From Prevotellaceae bacterium (GTDB taxonomy: Bacteria > Bacteroidota > Bacteroidia > Bacteroidales > Paludibacteraceae), in contig JAISXQ010000018.1 in the NCBI GenBank assembly GCA_031270425.1, positions 1-6,461 on the forward strand: a stretch of 6,461 nt of DNA, written 5' to 3'. The translations under genes and the position numbers were made by a program. This document shows, piece after piece, positions 1-6,027 of this stretch. The notes under the pieces were generated by a model that was not told the origin of the DNA, ran no database searches, and saw only the letters and a list, made by a program, of their open reading frames with translations. Position 1 is the stretch's first letter. The number at the start of each line of letters is the position of its first letter.

Positions 1-1581
1 TTGGCAGCTTGGAACAAAGCGCAGGACGCCTTGAAACGTTTGGAAACAAAACCGGCGCCTAAACAGTCTTTTTTCAAAACTCTTTTTAAGGGAAAGCCGC
101 AAGCTATTCCGGGCGAAAGTTTTGAAACGATAGCCGCAGAAGTTTCGGAAGACGAATCTGCCAAACAAAACAACGGACATATCGGGTGGGTTACTTCCTT
201 CCGCACCATTTATCCTTTTGAAACAGTAGCTTACAATACGCTTGTAGGAAATATCTCGCAACCGGTGCGCACCATGTTCGGCTACCACATCATCAAGGTT
301 CACGACCGCCGCGCTTCGCGGGGAGAAGTATTGACCGCCCATATTATGAAATTTACTTCGGACGACGAAGAGGCGAATAAGCGGGCAAAAGAACAAATCG
401 ACTCGCTTTACGCACGTGTGCTGGCGGGCGACGATTTCGGAACTTTGGCAAAAGAACATTCCGACGACAAAGGTTCGGCGGCAAACAACGGAGAAATTCC
501 CTGGTTCGGGACAGGACGCATGGTTCCCGAATACGAACAGGCTTCCTTCGCGCTGGAAAATGCCGGCGATGTTTCCGCTCCCGTACAGTCGGCTTACGGA
601 TGGCACATTATAAAACTGCTGGATAAAAAAGGACTGGCTTCCTACGATGAATTGAAAGCCGAACTGGAACGCCGTGTTAAGCGCGACGAACGGAGTTCGG
701 CAGGCAAAAAGGCTTTTGTCGCCGGACTTTACAGGCAATACAACGTCAGGGAAAATAGCGAAAATCTGAACGACTTCTACACGCTGCTCGACGGTCGCAC
801 GCTGACCGACTCCGCCTTTAACGCCGAAGCCGCCAAACTGAATAAAACCGTACTGAACTTTGCCGGAGAAACTTTTGCCCAATCCGATTTCGCGGCGTAT
901 TTGAAAAAACACAGCTATTCCGAAAAAACAAATCCTGCGGATATTATCGATGAAAAATTTAAAACCTTTATCGACGAAAAGCTGTTGGCTTACGAGGACA
1001 CGCAATTGGAAAAGAAACACGATGATTTCCGTTTCCTGATGCAGGAATATCACGACGGCATCCTGCTCTTTGAAGTAAGCAACCAGGAAGTTTGGGATCG
1101 CGCGTCGAAAGACAGTGAAGGATTGGACGGATTCTTTACTAAAAACAAGAGTAACTACAAATGGGAAAAACCCCATTATAAAGGACGCGTAATTTTATGT
1201 AAAGACCAGGCAACTTTGAAAGCGGCAAAAGCCATCGCGAAATTAGCAAAAGCCGATTCTCTCGACAAATATCTGCCTGCCCGCTTAAACGACAGCATCC
1301 AGTATATAAAAATCGAAAAAGGTTTGTTCGTTCAGGGCGATAACAACGTGGTGGATAGAGAAATATTTAAAGTAAAAGGCATTGAACTTTCCGAAGAATA
1401 TCCTTATGCTTTCGTTGTGGGTAAAAATTTGAATCTAACGCCCGAAAGCTATACGGACGTTCGCGGATTGGTTACCGCCGACTATCAGGATTATCTGGAA
1501 AAAGAATGGATACGCAAACTCCGCGGAAAATATCCGGTTGTTGTCGACCAACATGTTTTGAAAACGGTTAAAAAGAATTAG
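1..1581 (+). CDS. PpiC/parvulin-type peptidyl-prolyl isomerase, 5'-truncated by window edge
   Basis: The frame is open from base 1 to the TAG at 1579-1581, so the visible 526 residues are the C-terminal part of a longer protein; the signal peptide and SurA_N-like region must lie upstream. Residues about 1-102 are the end of a first parvulin domain, closing with FGYHIIKV (His96). Residues about 110-208 are a complete second parvulin domain with both conserved histidines (TAHIMKF, His114; GWHIIKL, His202) and the usual SDDKGSAANNGEIPWFG segment. The rest, about 212-526, is a helical, charged region ending in DYLEKEWIRKLRGKYPVVV, as in large Bacteroidetes PpiC proteins. Known for the family: prolyl isomerisation and chaperoning of periplasmic or outer-membrane proteins. 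The first domain carries a Lys/Pro-rich insertion (about residues 17-38). It heads a run of related genes. Whether base 1 (TTG) is a true start is doubtful, because the first domain would then be cut. Confidence 0.9.
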   Translation: MAAWNKAQDALKRLETKPAPKQSFFKTLFKGKPQAIPGESFETIAAEVSEDESAKQNNGHIGWVTSFRTIYPFETVAYNTLVGNISQPVRTMFGYHIIKVHDRRASRGEVLTAHIMKFTSDDEEANKRAKEQIDSLYARVLAGDDFGTLAKEHSDDKGSAANNGEIPWFGTGRMVPEYEQASFALENAGDVSAPVQSAYGWHIIKLLDKKGLASYDELKAELERRVKRDERSSAGKKAFVAGLYRQYNVRENSENLNDFYTLLDGRTLTDSAFNAEAAKLNKTVLNFAGETFAQSDFAAYLKKHSYSEKTNPADIIDEKFKTFIDEKLLAYEDTQLEKKHDDFRFLMQEYHDGILLFEVSNQEVWDRASKDSEGLDGFFTKNKSNYKWEKPHYKGRVILCKDQATLKAAKAIAKLAKADSLDKYLPARLNDSIQYIKIEKGLFVQGDNNVVDREIFKVKGIELSEEYPYAFVVGKNLNLTPESYTDVRGLVTADYQDYLEKEWIRKLRGKYPVVVDQHVLKTVKKN

Positions 1582-1590
1582 AAAGAAACC

Positions 1591-1628
1591 TAAGCCCCCT
1601 AAATCCCCCATAGGGGGCTTGGGGCTTA
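1591..1628. repeat. REP-like palindromic element in the operon gap
   Basis: TAAGCCCC (1591-1598) is the exact inverse complement of GGGGCTTA (1621-1628). Inside it, CCCCC (1605-1609) and GGGGG (1613-1617) close on an ATA loop, with AA/TT pairs between and a small asymmetric bulge. The composition (runs of C and G) is unlike the flanking coding sequence. I recall very similar C/G-run palindromes scattered through many Bacteroidetes genomes; that is memory, not a search. No T-run follows on the plus strand, so it is a poor terminator. Its right arm ends 4 nt before the ATG of the next gene. Confidence 0.7.
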
Positions 1629-1632
1629 TGTT

Positions 1633-2493
1633 ATGAAAACGGCAATCCTTTGCATATTGTTGTTTTTCGGGACTTTACAGACATGTATGAAAAAAACTCC
1701 CGAAGAAGCGCGTATTCCCTTAGCCGGAGTGGAAGGGCGGTTTTTGTATTATGACGATGTGGCAAATGCTATTCCTGCGGATATAAGTTCCGCCGACAGC
1801 ATCGAAACAGCGCGGAACATCATTCGCAAATGGGCGACGGATATTTTGATGTACGAAAACGCCAAACGCAACACGCCCAACGAAGCGGAAATCGAAAAAA
1901 TGGTGCAGGAATACCGTAAATCCCTTATCATACATCAATATCAGCAAAATTTGATTGATCAACGCTTAAAAATAGAACCGGAGGAGACGCAGATAGAAAG
2001 TTTTTACAAGCAATACGGCGCTCAAATGCTGCTGAAAGAGCCTGTTATAAAAGGTTTTCTGTTGATAGCGCCCAACAATTCTCCCAAACTGGAAGAAATG
2101 CGGGAGTGGGTTCGCAAGGGAAATACCGCATCCTTGGAAAACATTGAGAAATACTGGTTGCAAAATGCCATAAGTTACGACTATTTTGCCGACAACTGGG
2201 CGCCTGTATCTTCGGTTTTGAAAAAACTTCCGATACAGACAAAAGAAACGATAGAGCAAGGACTGAAAAATTCTTTTTACGAAACGGCGGATACGGCGCA
2301 GCGCTATTTGCTGCACATAAACGATTATATCCCTGCCGGACAGCCCGAACCCTACGAATTGGCAAAAGACAAAATAACCAACATCCTGCGCATGAGGATA
2401 AAAGCCGATTATATTTCTTCATTTGAAAATGATTTGTATAATGAAGCGGTGAAAACGGGTGCGGTAATGTTTTATGAAAAAAATGAACAATAA
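1633..2493 (+). CDS. Probable lipoprotein with degenerate parvulin-like domain (PPIase paralogue)
   Basis: The product has 286 residues. The N-terminus MKTAILCILLFFGTLQTC is a short hydrophobic export signal ending in a cysteine (Cys18); LQTC is a weak lipobox (Thr at -1), so lipidation is likely but not certain. Residues about 30-135 are helical and resemble a SurA_N-type chaperone region. Residues about 138-235 keep the outline of a parvulin domain (VIKGFLLIAP near the start, YLLHINDYIP at the end) but lack the HIL and GFHI catalytic signatures, so isomerase activity is doubtful. The tail (PYELAKDKITNILRMRIKADYISSFENDLYNEA) is the terminal helix usual in PpiC/SurA proteins. It lies between two PpiC-type genes, 51 nt after the first and 4 nt before the most likely start of the next, which supports a role as a periplasmic folding factor. 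Function is inferred from context. Confidence 0.8.
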   Translation: MKTAILCILLFFGTLQTCMKKTPEEARIPLAGVEGRFLYYDDVANAIPADISSADSIETARNIIRKWATDILMYENAKRNTPNEAEIEKMVQEYRKSLIIHQYQQNLIDQRLKIEPEETQIESFYKQYGAQMLLKEPVIKGFLLIAPNNSPKLEEMREWVRKGNTASLENIEKYWLQNAISYDYFADNWAPVSSVLKKLPIQTKETIEQGLKNSFYETADTAQRYLLHINDYIPAGQPEPYELAKDKITNILRMRIKADYISSFENDLYNEAVKTGAVMFYEKNEQ

Positions 2494-2497
2494 ACGT

Positions 2498-3847
2498 ATG
2501 AAAAAGATATTCTTTCCAATTTTATTTTTCGTATTGGGCGCTGTGAGCCTTAATGCTCAAACGAATATTATCGACGAAGTGATTTGGCTCGTTGGCGATG
2601 AAGCCATATTGAAGTCGGAAGTGGAAGAACAGCGTTTGCGGGCGCAATACGAAGGAACGCCTGTACAGGGAAATCCGTATTGCGTTATCCCGGAACAGAT
2701 TGCCATTCAAAAACTGTTTTTGCACCAGGCTGCCCTCGACAGTATTACGGTAAGTGAAAGCACTGTGGCAAGTCAGGTAGAGTCCCGCTTGAATTACTTC
2801 ATGTCGCAAATCGGTTCGCGCGAAAAGATGGAGGAATATTTTGGGAAAAGTGTCAACCTCTTGCGCGAAGATCTTCGCGAAGTTGTTCGGAATCAATTGA
2901 TTATAGAGCAAATGCAGCAACAATTAGTCGGCAGCATCACTTCGCGTCCGGCGGACGTCCGCCGTTTCTACAACTCGCTTTCGGCAGACAGTATTCCGGT
3001 GGTTCCGGCGCAAGTCGAATTGCAGGTTATCAGTTTCGAGCCTCCCGTCCCGACGGAAGAAATAAACAGGGTAAAAGAACGCCTGCGCGACTTTACCGAA
3101 CGTGTCCACAAAGGCGAAGCTGAGTTTTCCGTTTTAGCCCGCGTTTATTCCGAAGACAAGGAAAGCGCGGCGCGGGGAGGCGAACTGGGTTTTCGCGGAC
3201 GCGGCGAACTGGTTCCTCAATACGTTTCGGTAGCTTTCAATTTGCAGGACCCGACCAAAGTTTCGCGCATTGTCGAATCGGAATTTGGCTTTCACATTAT
3301 TCAACTTATCGAAAAGCGGGGCGACCGCATCAACAGCCGCCATATATTGCTGAAACCGCACATTTCGAGCGAGGACAAGCAAAAGGCGACCCATACGCTG
3401 GATTCCATTTCAAACCTGATACGCGAAAGTAAAATCACTTTTGAACAGGGAGTTATGTACTATTCGCAAGATAAAAACTCGGTTATGAACGCCGGATTAA
3501 TGCTGAACGAAAAAACGGGAACTTCCAAATTTGAATATCAGGATTTGCCTTCGGAAATTGCCAAAGTTGTTTATGGAATGAATATCGGCGAAATATCGCA
3601 TCCCTTCGGCATGATAGACCCAAAAACGAATAAGGAGGTGGTAGCGGTGGTGAAACTCAAATCGAAAACGGAAAACCATAAAGCCAACCTGACGGACGAT
3701 TACCAACTGCTGAAAAATAGTTACGAAGGGAATAAAAAAGAAGAATTTATTACCAATTGGATCCGTAAAAAACAAAAAGAAACGTACATCAGCATCGACC
3801 CCAAGTGGAGCGACTGTGAATTTGAATATCCGGGTTGGAAGAAATGA
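2498..3847 (+). CDS. surA: SurA-family periplasmic chaperone/peptidylprolyl isomerase
   Basis: I chose the ATG at 2498 (449 residues) because it gives a clean signal peptide, MKKIFFPILFFVLGAVSLNA, cut before Gln, and lies 4 nt after the previous stop. In-frame ATGs at 2474 and 2483 would overlap the previous gene. Residues about 23-150 are the SurA_N chaperone region (IDEVIWLVGDEAILKSEVEEQR, CVIPEQIAIQKLFLHQA). Parvulin domain 1 (about 171-275) ends in FGFHIIQL (His266) and has the SEDKESAARGGELGFRGRGELVP segment, but starts VELQVISF without the first His. Domain 2 (about 278-388) starts SRHILLKPH (His282) but ends VVAVVKLK without GFHI. The C-terminus (TNWIRKKQKETYISIDPKW, then CEFEYPGW) matches what I recall of Bacteroides SurA. 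Known family role: escorting unfolded outer-membrane beta-barrel proteins across the periplasm to the BAM complex. Confidence 0.92.
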   Translation: MKKIFFPILFFVLGAVSLNAQTNIIDEVIWLVGDEAILKSEVEEQRLRAQYEGTPVQGNPYCVIPEQIAIQKLFLHQAALDSITVSESTVASQVESRLNYFMSQIGSREKMEEYFGKSVNLLREDLREVVRNQLIIEQMQQQLVGSITSRPADVRRFYNSLSADSIPVVPAQVELQVISFEPPVPTEEINRVKERLRDFTERVHKGEAEFSVLARVYSEDKESAARGGELGFRGRGELVPQYVSVAFNLQDPTKVSRIVESEFGFHIIQLIEKRGDRINSRHILLKPHISSEDKQKATHTLDSISNLIRESKITFEQGVMYYSQDKNSVMNAGLMLNEKTGTSKFEYQDLPSEIAKVVYGMNIGEISHPFGMIDPKTNKEVVAVVKLKSKTENHKANLTDDYQLLKNSYEGNKKEEFITNWIRKKQKETYISIDPKWSDCEFEYPGWKK

Positions 3848-5567
3848 AAAAATATTTTTCACGGTGTTTCATATCCATTTTACATATCCTGCAATCTTTC
3901 GACAACTGTTTGTCCTTATTATTTTTTGCTTTTTCCCTTTGTTGCTCAATGCACAAACGGGACAGGGAAGTTTGCGCAACGATGTGTTGAAGGAAGTTGC
4001 GCCACAAAAAGAGCTAAAACCAGCCAAAACGCCGCCAAAAAACCCGGAAAAAAAGACGACTTTCGTTTACATGGAGCATACCGATTTTATTTCGGTTGAC
4101 GAGGCGCTTATGCCCGGAGTTCAGCTTTTCAACGGCAATGTCTGTTTTCGCCACGACAATGCGTTGATGTATTGCGACAGCGCGTATTTCTATCAAAACG
4201 AAAATTCCTTCGATGCATTCGGCAATGTGCGCATCATACAAGCCGATACGATTTTTGTTTACGGAGATGTGCTTTATTACAACGGAAACGCTAAATTAGC
4301 CCGTTTGCGCCATAATGTACGGATGGAAAACAAACGAGCCGTACTTACGACCGACAGTTTGAATTACGACCGGGTTTTGAATCTGGCTTACTATTACACC
4401 GGTGGAAAAATAAAGGACGAACTGAACACCCTCACATCCGTATGGGGACAATATTCTCCCGATACGGAACGGGCGCTGTTCCGGCGCGACGTACATCTGG
4501 TAAACCCGAATTTCACGATGGATGCGGACACCCTGAAATACAATACAAAAACAAATATAGCCGACATTGTCGGTTCCACGCATATTTTGTATCAGGACGA
4601 AACCGACATTTATTCCGAACGCGGCTGGTACAATACTTCCAACGAACGCTCGATGCTGCTCGACCGCTCGCTCATTGTCCACCGGGACGGAAAGACGCTG
4701 ACCGGCGATACGATTTTTTACGATAAGCAAGCGTCCGTCGGAGAAGCCTTTTCCCGTGTGGAGTTGACGGATTCGGTACAGAAAACCACATTGACCGGCA
4801 ATTATCTTTATTACAACGAACTTAACGAATTCGGCTTGGCTACCGACTCCGCCCTGCTGGTCGACTGGTCGGGCGAAGACCACATGCACTTGCACGCCGA
4901 TTCTTTGCGGGTGTTTAAAGATTCCGTTTTCAACGTATCGGTAGGGCATTACAATGTGCGCGTCTTTCGGAGCGACATGCAGGCGATATGCGATTCGCTG
5001 GTTTATTCCACGAGGGATTCGGTTATCAATCTGTTTGGCGAACCCGTCCTCTGGGCTGAAAGTAGCCAATTGTCGGGGGAAATGGTAAAAGCGCATACAA
5101 AAAATCAGAAAGTGGAGCAGGTCGTTATAAACAACTCGGCGATAGCTTCACAACGCGCTGATATAGACTATTTTAATCAGTTATCGGGAAAGGAGATTAT
5201 CGCTTACGTCGATAGCGGAGCCTTGCGCAGGATTTTTGTAAACGGGAATGCGGAAACGATTTATTTTCCGGTAGATGAAGCCGATGGACTTTTCGTTGGG
5301 ATGAACAAGACGCAGAGCAGTTACGTTACCATGTTTTTGAAAAATAAAAAAGTGGAGAAAATTCTGCTTACCACCGTTTCCAACGGGAATATGTACCCGC
5401 TTTCGCAAGCATCGGGCGCCGGCTTGTACCTGCGGAATTTCTTTTGGCTCGAAGAACAGCGTCCGAAAGACGAAAAAGACGTTTTCACAAAGTTCGCAAA
5501 AACAGAACGCCGCAAACCCGACGCCGCTTCACCGCAAAGAGGCGGTGAGGCGATTCTTCCCGAATAA
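3816..5567 (+). CDS. OstA/LptA-like periplasmic protein (LPS transport family)
   Basis: The open frame begins at GTG 3816 (583 residues), overlapping surA by 32 nt. A GTG at 3864 (17 nt past the surA stop) is an alternative start, and the true start is unclear. LFVLIIFCFFPLLLNAQ (residues 31-47) is a signal peptide core with a typical cut before Gln. Residues about 85-190 hold the OstA-type N-terminal domain (GVQLFNGNVCFRHDNALMYC, then AFGNVRIIQADTIFVYGD). Repeated beta-strand units of the form DTLxYNxxxxxA follow: DADTLKYNTKT (236-246), TGDTIFYDKQ (296-305), TGNYLYYNELN (327-337), ICDSLVYSTRD (391-401). Known for the family: LptA-type beta-jellyrolls form the periplasmic bridge that carries LPS; E. 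coli LptA is about 185 residues, so this is a multi-repeat form. Conserved-looking sequence ends near RNFFWLEEQRPKDEKDVF (540-557); the last 20 or so residues are partly encoded by a perfect hairpin and may be recent. Confidence 0.88.
   Translation: MNLNIRVGRNEKIFFTVFHIHFTYPAIFRQLFVLIIFCFFPLLLNAQTGQGSLRNDVLKEVAPQKELKPAKTPPKNPEKKTTFVYMEHTDFISVDEALMPGVQLFNGNVCFRHDNALMYCDSAYFYQNENSFDAFGNVRIIQADTIFVYGDVLYYNGNAKLARLRHNVRMENKRAVLTTDSLNYDRVLNLAYYYTGGKIKDELNTLTSVWGQYSPDTERALFRRDVHLVNPNFTMDADTLKYNTKTNIADIVGSTHILYQDETDIYSERGWYNTSNERSMLLDRSLIVHRDGKTLTGDTIFYDKQASVGEAFSRVELTDSVQKTTLTGNYLYYNELNEFGLATDSALLVDWSGEDHMHLHADSLRVFKDSVFNVSVGHYNVRVFRSDMQAICDSLVYSTRDSVINLFGEPVLWAESSQLSGEMVKAHTKNQKVEQVVINNSAIASQRADIDYFNQLSGKEIIAYVDSGALRRIFVNGNAETIYFPVDEADGLFVGMNKTQSSYVTMFLKNKKVEKILLTTVSNGNMYPLSQASGAGLYLRNFFWLEEQRPKDEKDVFTKFAKTERRKPDAASPQRGGEAILPE
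5525..5552. repeat. 11-bp stem-loop inside the 3' end of the OstA-like gene
   Basis: CGCTTCACCGC (5525-5535) pairs with GCGGTGAGGCG (5542-5552) across the loop AAAGAG, with a single T-G wobble. It encodes part of the unusual C-terminal tail (ASPQRGGEAI) and ends 12 nt before the stop codon. No T-run follows directly, so a simple terminator is unlikely. It may be a small palindromic insertion that extended the reading frame, or an RNA end-protecting hairpin. Confidence 0.6.
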
Positions 5568-5596
5568 AAACAACCTGCGCCGTCGGTTTATTCTCT

Positions 5597-5734
5597 GTTC
5601 GGCATAGCGTCTCGCTATGTCGCAGTTAAAAGCAAGCGTGTTCGCTTGCAAAAAAACATCAAAAGCAGCGTTTATACCGATTTTTATCGGTAAGCTTTTG
5701 TTTTAGCGCGACGCAGTCAGAGACTACGCCGAAC
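5597..5734. repeat. Nested inverted-repeat element (MITE/REP-like or structured RNA)
   Basis: The outer arms GTTCGGC (5597-5603) and GCCGAAC (5728-5734) pair perfectly and extend imperfectly inward (TAG/CTA, TCTC 5610-5613 with GAGA 5720-5723, GTCGC 5619-5623 with GCGAC 5708-5712). Three inner hairpins lie between the arms: CATAGCG/CGCTATG (5603-5609, 5613-5619; competes with the outer stem), GCAAGCG/CGCTTGC (5632-5638, 5643-5649), and a nested pair CAAAAGC/GCTTTTG (5660-5666, 5694-5700) enclosing ACCGAT/ATCGGT. I see no coding potential here. The combination of terminal inverted repeats and internal cruciforms in a gap between operons fits a small non-autonomous mobile element or a structured non-coding RNA. 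I cannot tell which from one copy. Confidence 0.6.
5660..5704 (+). terminator. Candidate rho-independent terminator of the chaperone/OstA operon
   Basis: Stem CAAAAGC (5660-5666) pairs with GCTTTTG (5694-5700) and encloses the inner hairpin ACCGAT-TTTT-ATCGGT (5676-5691). GTTTT follows on the plus strand (5700-5704). The U-tract is short and interrupted and the hairpin is not compact, so this is only the best plus-strand candidate between the operon end at 5567 and the next promoter at 5830. It is part of the larger nested element. Confidence 0.35.
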
Positions 5735-5829
5735 AAGGGATATTTTTAGTTGCCTTAATAAATGGCGTTCGCTTTAATAAATATCTTTTGAATTGAAAGA
5801 AAAAAATAGAAAAAAATTTCATTTCAGTC
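5735..5829. other. AT-rich spacer upstream of the leu promoter
   Basis: There is no coding potential. It contains a 9-bp direct repeat TTAATAAAT at 5755-5763 and 5774-5782, spaced 19 bp centre to centre, and A-tracts at about 5798-5817 that could act as an UP-like or bent-DNA stretch above the promoter. Nothing else is evident. Confidence 0.4.
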
Positions 5830-5859
5830 TTGTAGAATTAAAATATTGATGTATCTTTG
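5830..5859 (+). promoter_or_regulatory. Bacteroidetes-type sigma-70 promoter for the leader and leuA
   Basis: TTG at 5830-5832 (-33 element) is followed by a 19-nt spacer and TATCTTTG at 5852-5859, matching the Bacteroidetes -7 consensus TAnnTTTG with the expected spacing. Transcription would start near 5865, leaving about 16 nt before the leader peptide ATG at 5882. A-rich tracts lie just upstream. This is the only strong promoter that I see in the window. Confidence 0.82.
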
Positions 5860-5881
5860 CACCGTTTTTGATACATGAACG

Positions 5882-5953
5882 ATGAAAAATAATTCTCTAC
5901 ATATAATAAACTTGCTCGGTATTATTATTCTCTTGCAGAACAAGCAGAAGTGA
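5882..5953 (+). CDS. Leu/Ile-rich leader peptide of the leu operon attenuator
   Basis: ATG at 5882 opens a 23-codon frame ending in TGA at 5951-5953. It begins MKNNSLHII and its core is NLLGIIILLQ, followed by a polar end NKQK. Leu (CTA, TTG, CTC, CTC, TTG) and Ile (ATA, ATA, ATT x3) make up 10 of 23 codons; there is no Val codon. It sits just downstream of a strong promoter and upstream of overlapping hairpins and leuA. By analogy with enterobacterial leuL/ilv leaders, the peptide has no function as a protein: ribosome speed over its Leu/Ile codons reports charged tRNA supply. The A-rich context without a Shine-Dalgarno motif is normal for this phylum. An overlapping ATG at 5875 in another frame gives only five codons. 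Confidence 0.85.
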   Translation: MKNNSLHIINLLGIIILLQNKQK

Positions 5954-6005
5954 GTATGGTATGTAGATAAACGAACAAGTAAAATATCAAAACCTTTCTC
6001 ACTTC
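5928..6005 (+). promoter_or_regulatory. Competing 1:2 hairpin and 2:3 antiterminator of the leu attenuator
   Basis: Hairpin 1:2: TTCTCTTG (5928-5935) pairs with CAAG (5941-5944) and AGAA (5946-5949), with C5945 bulged and a CAGAA loop; its 5' arm covers the last two Leu codons. Antiterminator 2:3: GAAGTGAG (5947-5954, spanning the leader stop codon) is exactly complementary to CTCACTTC (5998-6005). The two share 5947-5949, and the antiterminator uses bases needed by the terminator stem and its upper helix. Inferred logic: a ribosome stalled on the Leu codons opens 1:2, freeing segment 2 to pair with 3 and letting transcription reach leuA; a ribosome at the stop codon masks segment 2. Confidence 0.8.
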
Positions 6006-6027
6006 AATGTGCGGAAGGTTTTTTTTT
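5989..6027 (+). terminator. Attenuator terminator (3:4 hairpin) before leuA
   Basis: AAAACCTTTC (5989-5998) pairs with GGAAGGTTTT (6013-6022), ten pairs including one T-G wobble. After one mismatch the stem continues as CAC (6000-6002) with GTG (6009-6011) over the loop TTCAAT. A run of nine T residues spans 6019-6027. This is a canonical intrinsic terminator placed 26 nt before the leuA start, which only makes sense as a regulated one, since it lies between the promoter and the gene. Confidence 0.9.

Noticed and set aside
3844..3990. 48-codon ORF starting at the ATGA overlap as an independent small protein
   Set aside because: It overlaps the signal-peptide region of the OstA-like gene; its signal-like start is better explained as the displaced true start of that gene. 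Kept as a finding, not as a gene.
4296..5096. Long minus-strand open frame (266 codons)
   Set aside because: It lies wholly antisense to the well-supported OstA-like gene, shows no recognisable domain, and its composition looks like a complement shadow.
5632..5656. GCAAGCG/CGCTTGC hairpin as a plus-strand terminator
   Set aside because: It is followed by seven A residues and not T residues on the plus strand.
5568..5829. CRISPR array, tRNA or rRNA in the intergenic region
   Set aside because: There are no regularly spaced repeats, and I see no cloverleaf with tRNA-conserved loops or rRNA-like sequence; the inverted repeats are nested, not periodic.
5875..5892. ATG at 5875 as the leader peptide start
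   Set aside because: That frame ends after five codons and contains no Leu or Ile codons; the ATG at 5882 gives the informative leader.
5860..6027. T-box or other ligand riboswitch upstream of leuA
   Set aside because: The leader is short, contains a convincing Leu/Ile-rich ORF, and lacks the specifier stem and T-box sequence; ribosome-mediated attenuation explains all helices.
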